From NCBI GenBank assembly GCA_947385505.1, contig CANDLP010000200.1, forward strand, positions 1-5,200: DNA of 5,200 nucleotides, written 5' to 3'. The translations under genes and the position numbers were made by a program. The notes beneath the pieces are model-generated. The model worked only from the letters and a program-made list of their open reading frames with translations, had not been told where the DNA came from and did no database searches. Source of the DNA: an uncultured Clostridia bacterium. GTDB taxonomy: Bacteria; Bacillota; Clostridia; Oscillospirales; Ruminococcaceae. The first letter of the stretch is position 1. Every line of letters starts with the position of its first letter. This document shows, in pieces, positions 1 to 3,405 of this stretch.

Positions 1-50
1 CCCCCACACGTCCGTGCACACTCTTTCCCTACACGACGCTCTTCCGATCT
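1..50 (+). other. Illumina sequencing adapter left on the contig end
   Basis: Positions 18-50 match, base for base, the 33-base TruSeq read-1 adapter (begins ACACTCTTTCCC, ends CTCTTCCGATCT). Positions 6-9 read ACAC, followed by eight bases (10-17, GTCCGTGC) and then the adapter. This is the layout of a dual-index P5 oligo (ACAC, 8-base i5 index, ACACTCTTTCC), so 10-17 is probably an index sequence; that part is inference. The leading C run at 1-5 does not match the expected P5 bases and looks like low-quality read end. None of this belongs to the organism; the genuine insert begins at 51. Confidence 0.96.
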
Positions 51-122
51 TACCTGCAATTGTTATTTATAAGTGAGTATTCCAAACCCGATATTAACGT
101 TTACCGCGAGGGAGGTTTTTAA
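51..122 (+). CDS. C-terminal tail of an upstream gene (5' partial, 23 codons)
   Basis: From the first genuine base a frame stays open for 23 codons and closes with TAA at 120-122, two bases before the next ATG at 125. The peptide ends in PDINVYREGGF, which reads as plausible protein sequence. The GGAGG ribosome binding site of the next gene (111-115) is embedded in the last codons of this frame (Glu-Gly-Gly). This arrangement is typical of tightly packed, translationally coupled operon genes. The start and most of the gene are missing because the contig ends here, so no family can be named. By context it would be another surface-polysaccharide gene. A 23-codon open stretch can occur by chance, so the call rests mainly on the spacing and the embedded ribosome binding site. 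Confidence 0.6.
   Translation, partial: YLQLLFISEYSKPDINVYREGGF
111..115 (+). promoter_or_regulatory. Ribosome binding site of the methyltransferase gene
   Basis: GGAGG lies 9 bases upstream of the ATG at 125. It fixes that ATG as the start, and it overlaps the final codons of the upstream frame. Confidence 0.85.
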
Positions 123-124
123 CA

Positions 125-1303
125 ATGTCTCGCAAACTAATTGATAAGATAACCCATAGTGATATATTGAAGTGTGAAATAGACAAACTCAGTAATACAA
201 TACAAACTCAACTTGAATTAATGCAAAATTTAAATGCAGATCTTGCAGAACGTGACATCATTATTGACGAGTTGAAATCACAAATCAAAATCCAGAAAGA
301 TAGAATAACTGCAAACGAATTGGATGTCGACAAATTTAAACAAACACAAAAACACATGGAAGATAAAGTAAACGAAATCGACAATCGGGATTTGTGGACA
401 GATAGGCTTATAGCGCTTGAAAATGACCGCGATGAAATCATACGCATATCAGAGGAAATAAAGCGGCAATTTTTGAAAGCAGACTCCGAGCGTCTCAAAA
501 ACGCTGAGATATACAACAAATCTCTTATCGATACGCTGAACGCGTTACGCAATGAAATGGAAAATCTTTGGACGGAAATGTCGCGATTCGACCTTAATGC
601 GGCTGCATCTTGCAGATCTGATGAGGAATTTGACAAGCGCTTTATTCCTATAAACAGATATTTCGGAGAACGCGGTATGGCTCTTTCAATGCACCTCACA
701 TCTGTTGCGGATAAACCTCCGTCCATAGTATACGATACAGCCGACATCATTAGAACAAGTGCACTGTCACTTATTTCTGATGAAATTAAAGAGCGTCAAG
801 TTAGTGGTTCTGTCGCTGAACTCGGAGTGGCAAGGGGGAATTTTGCAAGAGTGATAAATGCTGTTTTTCCGGATAAAATACTGCATTTGTTTGATACTTT
901 TGACAGCTTTCCACATAAAGATATAGTCATAGATATTGAGCGCGGTTATACAAAAATAAAACAAGACGCGTATGCGGGAATAGACATCACAGCGCTTTTA
1001 AAACAAATGCCGTATCCAAAGCAATGCGTTATTCATCAGGGCTATTTTCCTGACACAACGCATGGATTAGAGAACGAACAATATTGTTTTGTCAGTGTAG
1101 ATTGCGACCTGTATAATCCAATTAAAGCAGGGCTTGAATACTTTTATCCCCGTATGGCAAAGGGCGGTTGTATTTTTGTACATGATTATAGATCGAAATA
1201 TTTTCGAGGTGTTATTGAGGCGGTTCGGGAATATACGAAAGAAAACGAAATTTCATACTGTGTTTTGCCGGACAATACTGGTACGGCAGTTATAATGAAG
1301 TAA
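125..1303 (+). CDS. Coiled-coil protein with C-terminal TylF/macrocin-type O-methyltransferase domain
   Basis: Predicted cytoplasmic, SAM-dependent sugar O-methyltransferase, 392 residues. Residues about 10-150 are highly charged and heptad-like, rich in E, K, L and I, and predict a long coiled coil. Residues about 175-390 resemble the TylF/MycF/NovP family: a SAM-binding loop AELGVARG at 231-238, DTFDSF at 257-262 (acidic end of the second strand, expected to contact SAM ribose), GYFPDT at 306-311, VDCDLY at 325-330 and VHDY at 352-355. Asp326/Asp328 and Asp354 are the likely metal ligands. Characterised family members have two consecutive Asp in the last motif, whereas here the first is His353. 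Classic TylF-type enzymes are about 250 residues, so the N-terminal 150 or so residues are an addition, perhaps for oligomerisation or partner docking. No signal peptide or membrane segment is seen. The start is set by GGAGG at 111-115. The nearby ABC exporter suggests the substrate is a surface glycan; the exact sugar cannot be read from sequence. Confidence 0.88.
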   Translation: MSRKLIDKITHSDILKCEIDKLSNTIQTQLELMQNLNADLAERDIIIDELKSQIKIQKDRITANELDVDKFKQTQKHMEDKVNEIDNRDLWTDRLIALENDRDEIIRISEEIKRQFLKADSERLKNAEIYNKSLIDTLNALRNEMENLWTEMSRFDLNAAASCRSDEEFDKRFIPINRYFGERGMALSMHLTSVADKPPSIVYDTADIIRTSALSLISDEIKERQVSGSVAELGVARGNFARVINAVFPDKILHLFDTFDSFPHKDIVIDIERGYTKIKQDAYAGIDITALLKQMPYPKQCVIHQGYFPDTTHGLENEQYCFVSVDCDLYNPIKAGLEYFYPRMAKGGCIFVHDYRSKYFRGVIEAVREYTKENEISYCVLPDNTGTAVIMK

Positions 1304-1334
1304 TACTAATTTCTGTTTATACTAATAACCATTT

Positions 1335-1465
1335 GAATTGTGGATAAAATCCACAATTCAAATACTTCGGCGAAGCCGAAGTACCGCCGCAGGCGGTGGT
1401 TATTTAAGTTCAATACAATAACTGAGGGAGCTTTGCTCCCTCACCATGCCGCTTTTGCGGCACGG
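1335..1465. mobile_element. 131-base non-coding hairpin cassette inserted in a palindrome, with 5-bp CATTT duplication
   Basis: The cassette is a chain of five hairpins. A pairs 1335-1344 with 1350-1359 (loop TAAAA), and the stem extends to 14 bp if flanking bases 1331-1334 and 1360-1363 are included. B pairs 1363-1371 with 1375-1383 (loop GAA). C pairs 1383-1388 with 1392-1397. D pairs 1423-1431 with 1435-1443 (loop TTT). E pairs 1444-1452 with 1457-1465 (loop TTTT, one A-C mismatch). A hairpin stands exactly at each edge, and CATTT is repeated at both borders. The cassette has no terminal inverted repeat common to its two ends and no ORF, so the mechanism of insertion is unknown. Calling it mobile is inference from the border duplication and the repaired palindrome. 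Confidence 0.6.
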
Positions 1466-1498
1466 CATTTAAAAAATAGTTTATCTGTTTTTTAAATG
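1466..1498. repeat. AT-rich hairpin forming the apical part of the older palindrome
   Basis: CATTTAAAAAA at 1466-1476 pairs perfectly with TTTTTTAAATG at 1488-1498 around an 11-base loop. It resembles a bidirectional A/T-tract hairpin, but the stem is nearly all AT, so it is a weak terminator candidate at best. Confidence 0.7.
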
Positions 1499-1546
1499 GT
1501 TATTAGTATTAAATATAGACAATATCTATTTTTTAAGCGAAAACAG

Positions 1547-1552
1547 TATAAA
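1547..1552 (+). promoter_or_regulatory. Possible -10 box (TATAAA) in the permease leader
   Basis: TATAAA lies in a very AT-rich stretch. No good -35 hexamer sits 16-18 bases upstream, since 1524-1530 reads only ATCTATT. If real, it would give a leader of about 220 bases that carries the whole MITE-like element ahead of the permease. The call rests on one hexamer in AT-rich DNA and is weak. Confidence 0.18.
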
Positions 1553-1582
1553 ATATGTGAATTAAACCGGAACCGGCATTTG

Positions 1583-1601
1583 AAGAAATTTTGAATTTCT
1601 T
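1583..1601. repeat. 8-bp perfect hairpin next to the MITE-like element
   Basis: AAGAAATT at 1583-1590 pairs with AATTTCTT at 1594-1601 around a TTG loop. It overlaps the left TTA flank of the element beginning at 1603. The stem is AT-rich and has no T-run after it. It may be part of the target into which the element inserted. Confidence 0.5.
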
Positions 1602-1602
1602 A

Positions 1603-1761
1603 GGGCGTATCTGAAAACAAAGCAGTTTTGTACAATTTTGCTAAATAAGTGGCAATTTCAAGAAAAAACCGGAGGAATACCGGGGTATTCTGAGCATTTT
1701 TGACGCAGAAAGCGTCCGCAATTAGTAGAAATTGTGCTAATTGTGACTTTTCAGATAGCCC
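1603..1761. mobile_element. 159-bp MITE-like element with terminal inverted repeats and TTA duplication
   Basis: The left end GGGCGTATCTGAAAA (1603-1617) and the reverse complement of the right end, GGGCTATCTGAAAA (1748-1761), differ by one extra base. TTA stands immediately outside both ends (1600-1602 and 1762-1764), as expected for a 3-bp target duplication. Inside are short hairpins at 1675-1690 (GAATACC/GGTATTC), 1702-1716 (GACGC/GCGTC) and 1719-1743 (CAATTAG/CTAATTG), and no ORF. Some IS5-family subgroups duplicate a TNA target, so an element moved by such a transposase is possible, but the parent family is not recognised here. The one-base difference between the ends suggests slight decay. 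It lies directly upstream of the permease and separates it from the methyltransferase gene. Confidence 0.72.
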
Positions 1762-1769
1762 TTAGTAAT

Positions 1770-1775
1770 GAAGGG
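1770..1775 (+). promoter_or_regulatory. Ribosome binding site that decides the permease start
   Basis: GAAGGG lies 7 bases upstream of the ATG at 1783. The earlier in-frame ATG at 1768 has only the end of the MITE-like element and its TTA flank upstream, with no purine-rich site, so 1783 is preferred. The site lies just outside the element. Confidence 0.6.
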
Positions 1776-1782
1776 AAAACGA

Positions 1783-2550
1783 ATGCTTGAAAAAATCAAA
1801 AAAAACCGTTTTTTATTTGAGGAACTGGTAAAACGCGACTTTAAAAAGAAATACAAGCGAACCGTTCTCGGAATGCTGTGGAGCGTTCTTGGTCCATTGA
1901 TGAGTCTCGGCGTAATGGCGCTGGTGTTTACACAATTTTTCGGTAACAGCATTGAACATTATGTAATTTACCTCTTTTGCGGAAATCTTGTTTTTAATTT
2001 TTTTAAGGAATCAACGTCTTCAGGCATGACATCGCTTATGGACAATGCAAGTATCTTCTCTAAAGTAAATGTGCCTAAATATATGTTTTTGTTGTCTAAA
2101 AACGTGGCTACGCTGATAAATTTCGGGCTGAACGTTTTGGTAATGTTCGTATTTGTAATTATTGAGGGACTTTCCGTTACATGGAAGTATGTTTTCCTGC
2201 TTTATCCTATCGGCTGCCTGATAATATTCAATCTGGGAATGGGGCTTATTCTTTCAGCACTGTACCTTATGTTCAGGGATTTCAAATATCTTTATGATAT
2301 TTTCACGCTTTTGCTGATGTACCTTTCCGCGATATTTTACAGCATAAGCGCCTATTCGCAGGAGGTTCAGTATCTGTTTTATCTTAATCCCATATATGTA
2401 TATATTCGATATTTCCGCAAAATAGTGATAGAGAATACGATTCCACAGCTTTCCTTTCACCTGCTGGCGGCGGTATATGCGATTATTGTGCTTATAGTCG
2501 GTATGCTGATCTATAAGAAAAAGAACTACAAATTTCTGTATTATATTTGA
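1783..2550 (+). CDS. ABC-2 type polysaccharide/teichoic acid export permease (Wzm/TagG-like)
   Basis: Membrane subunit of an ABC exporter that moves a lipid-linked glycan or teichoic-type polymer out of the cytoplasm. It has 255 residues from the ATG at 1783, the usual length for this family. The N-terminus carries an amphipathic, basic segment followed by the family hallmark VKRDFKKKYKRTVLGMLWSVLGP (V16 to P38), which leads into the first membrane helix. About six hydrophobic segments follow: roughly residues 31-52, 57-75, 100-126, 131-157, 165-190 and 226-246. YLNPIYVYIRYFR near residue 205 matches the conserved LNP segment seen before the last helix in this family. The C-terminus is short, basic and aromatic (KKKNYKFLYYI). 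The ATPase partner begins 11 bases after the stop. An in-frame ATG at 1768 would add five residues but lacks a ribosome binding site. Substrate identity is not readable from the sequence. Confidence 0.9.
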   Translation: MLEKIKKNRFLFEELVKRDFKKKYKRTVLGMLWSVLGPLMSLGVMALVFTQFFGNSIEHYVIYLFCGNLVFNFFKESTSSGMTSLMDNASIFSKVNVPKYMFLLSKNVATLINFGLNVLVMFVFVIIEGLSVTWKYVFLLYPIGCLIIFNLGMGLILSALYLMFRDFKYLYDIFTLLLMYLSAIFYSISAYSQEVQYLFYLNPIYVYIRYFRKIVIENTIPQLSFHLLAAVYAIIVLIVGMLIYKKKNYKFLYYI

Positions 2551-2551
2551 C

Positions 2552-2556
2552 GGAGG
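2552..2556 (+). promoter_or_regulatory. Ribosome binding site of the ATPase gene
   Basis: GGAGG starts one base after the permease stop codon and lies 5 bases before the ATG at 2562. It favours 2562 over a TTG at 2547 that overlaps the permease stop. Confidence 0.85.
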
Positions 2557-2561
2557 ATAAA

Positions 2562-3314
2562 ATGGGAGATATTGTTATCGAATCTAAAAATGTTTCTGTC
2601 AAATATATCACAGGCGATCTGCGAAATATCGGTCTTAAAGAATTTTTGTTAAAAAAGCTGACGAAAAACTATAACGTGCAGGAATTTTTGGCGGTGAACG
2701 ATGTGTCTTTTACGATAGAACACGGTGATATGCTGGGAATAATCGGAACAAACGGCGCCGGTAAATCTACACTGTTAAAGGTTGTAACCAAAATCATGGA
2801 GCCGTCAAAGGGAAGTATGACGGTAAACGGAAAAATTGCAGCGCTTCTGGAGCTTGCAAGCGGATTTGACGGCGATCTGAATGTTAGGGAAAACGCATAT
2901 CTTCGCGGTGCAATGCTTGGATACACAAGGGAATTTATGGACGAAAAATATCCTGATATACTCAAGTTCTCAGAGCTTGAGGAATATGAATTTCGTCCGT
3001 TCAAGCAACTCTCCACAGGAATGCAGTCGCGCATTGCATTTTCTATCGCGAGCATGGTTGAACCAGAGATTCTGATACTTGACGAAGTTTTGTCGGTTGG
3101 CGACGGAGCGTTTCGTGAAAAAAGCGAGTCGAAAATGCGCGAGATAATCAAAAACGGTAAGGCTACCATAATGGTATCTCATTCAATAGATCAGATAAAA
3201 CGTATGTGCAATAAAGCACTGTGGCTTCATAAGGGTCAGCAGATCGCTTTTGGCGAAGCAAATTCTATTTGCGATAGGTATAATCAATTTTTAAAAACAG
3301 GACAGTTTAAATGA
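2562..3314 (+). CDS. ABC transporter ATP-binding protein for polysaccharide export (Wzt/TagH-like, no C-terminal glycan-binding domain)
   Basis: Cytoplasmic ATPase that drives the permease encoded just upstream; 250 residues. The motifs appear in order: Walker A GTNGAGKST at 62-70; the family-typical ELASGFDGDLNVREN at 97-111, around the Q-loop region; a signature LSTGMQSR at 150-157 in place of the usual LSGGQ, which is normal for Wzt/TagH ATPases; Walker B ILILDE ending at Glu175, followed by LSVGD; and the switch His207 in VSHS. An extra N-terminal segment before the core (KEFLLKKLTKNYN, about residues 26-38) is also typical of this subfamily. The protein ends about 40 residues after the switch His, so it lacks the C-terminal carbohydrate-binding domain of O9a-type Wzt. 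That implies export that does not depend on reading a modified chain end through that domain. The gene is almost certainly co-transcribed with the permease. Confidence 0.93.
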   Translation: MGDIVIESKNVSVKYITGDLRNIGLKEFLLKKLTKNYNVQEFLAVNDVSFTIEHGDMLGIIGTNGAGKSTLLKVVTKIMEPSKGSMTVNGKIAALLELASGFDGDLNVRENAYLRGAMLGYTREFMDEKYPDILKFSELEEYEFRPFKQLSTGMQSRIAFSIASMVEPEILILDEVLSVGDGAFREKSESKMREIIKNGKATIMVSHSIDQIKRMCNKALWLHKGQQIAFGEANSICDRYNQFLKTGQFK

Positions 3315-3351
3315 AATAATAAAATTATTGCAGTATTTGCAGAAAACTGTC
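3301..3351. repeat. 8-bp inverted repeat enclosing a small AT hairpin across the ATPase gene end
   Basis: GACAGTTT at 3301-3308, inside the last ATPase codons, pairs with AAACTGTC at 3344-3351. Within the loop, AATAAT at 3315-3320 pairs with ATTATT at 3324-3329. No T-run follows, so this is not a standard terminator. It could be a weak mRNA structure between the ATPase gene and the next gene, or chance in AT-rich DNA. Confidence 0.35.
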
Positions 3352-3388
3352 TTGTGACTGTGCGGAACAATGAGAGTTATTTTAATAG

Positions 3389-3394
3389 AAAGGG
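3389..3394 (+). promoter_or_regulatory. Weak ribosome binding site of the large membrane protein gene
   Basis: AAAGGG lies 11 bases before the ATG at 3406, a rather long spacing. The alternative in-frame ATG at 3370 has only GCGGAA close upstream. The site therefore favours 3406, but only modestly. Confidence 0.45.
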
Positions 3395-3405
3395 CTCTTG
3401 ATTAT

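Larger units (their letters stand above)
1319..1509. repeat. Palindromic element with 16-bp terminal inverted repeats, split by a hairpin cassette
   Basis: The ends are perfect inverted repeats: ATACTAATAACCATTT at 1319-1334 and its exact reverse complement at 1494-1509. The right arm continues inward: 1488-1509 (22 bases) is the complement of 1319-1334 joined to the A6 at 1471-1476. Between the two parts of the left arm lies inserted sequence bounded by CATTT at 1330-1334 and again at 1466-1470. Removing 1335-1470 leaves a perfect 22-bp stem with an 11-base loop (1477-1487). The element therefore looks like an older hairpin repeat interrupted by a second element. It has no coding capacity. 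Whether it is mobile, and what it is called, cannot be told from one copy. Confidence 0.8.
1304..1782. other. Gene-free intergenic region with two repeat elements
   Basis: No convincing coding frame lies between the methyltransferase stop and the permease start. The stretch holds a split palindrome with a hairpin cassette (1319-1509), an AT-rich spacer with a small hairpin (1583-1601), and a MITE-like element (1603-1761). No hairpin here is followed by a T-run of the kind expected for a standard intrinsic terminator. Confidence 0.85.

Noticed and set aside
208..750. 180-codon open frame on the minus strand
   Set aside because: It lies wholly antisense to the coiled-coil region of the methyltransferase gene, is Ser/Arg-rich as expected for the reverse of Glu/Lys/Leu codons, and has no recognisable domain.
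1331..1498. Intrinsic terminator of the methyltransferase gene
   Set aside because: Several strong hairpins are present, but none is followed directly by a T-run. The only T-run (1488-1493) is itself one arm of an AT hairpin.
1515..1534. Hairpin ATAGA/TCTAT followed by a T-run
   Set aside because: The stem is only 5 bp with a single GC pair, too weak for a credible terminator.
1700..1731. Promoter inside the MITE-like element (TTGACG at 1700-1705)
   Set aside because: The -35 hexamer is good, but no convincing -10 box lies 16-18 bases downstream. The best (TAGAAA at 1726) is 20 bases away, and TTGACG is part of a hairpin arm of the element.
1319..1761. CRISPR array
   Set aside because: The repeats are inverted hairpins, not regularly spaced direct repeats with unique spacers, and no cas gene is present.
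2547..2561. TTG start for the ATPase, overlapping the permease stop
   Set aside because: The GGAGG at 2552-2556 would lie inside the coding sequence. It is correctly spaced for the ATG at 2562, and homologues start near that point.
2669..3169. 166-codon minus-strand frame and smaller frames at 2881-3075 and 2970-3182
   Set aside because: They overlap the ATPase core, whose Walker and signature motifs prove the + frame is the real one.
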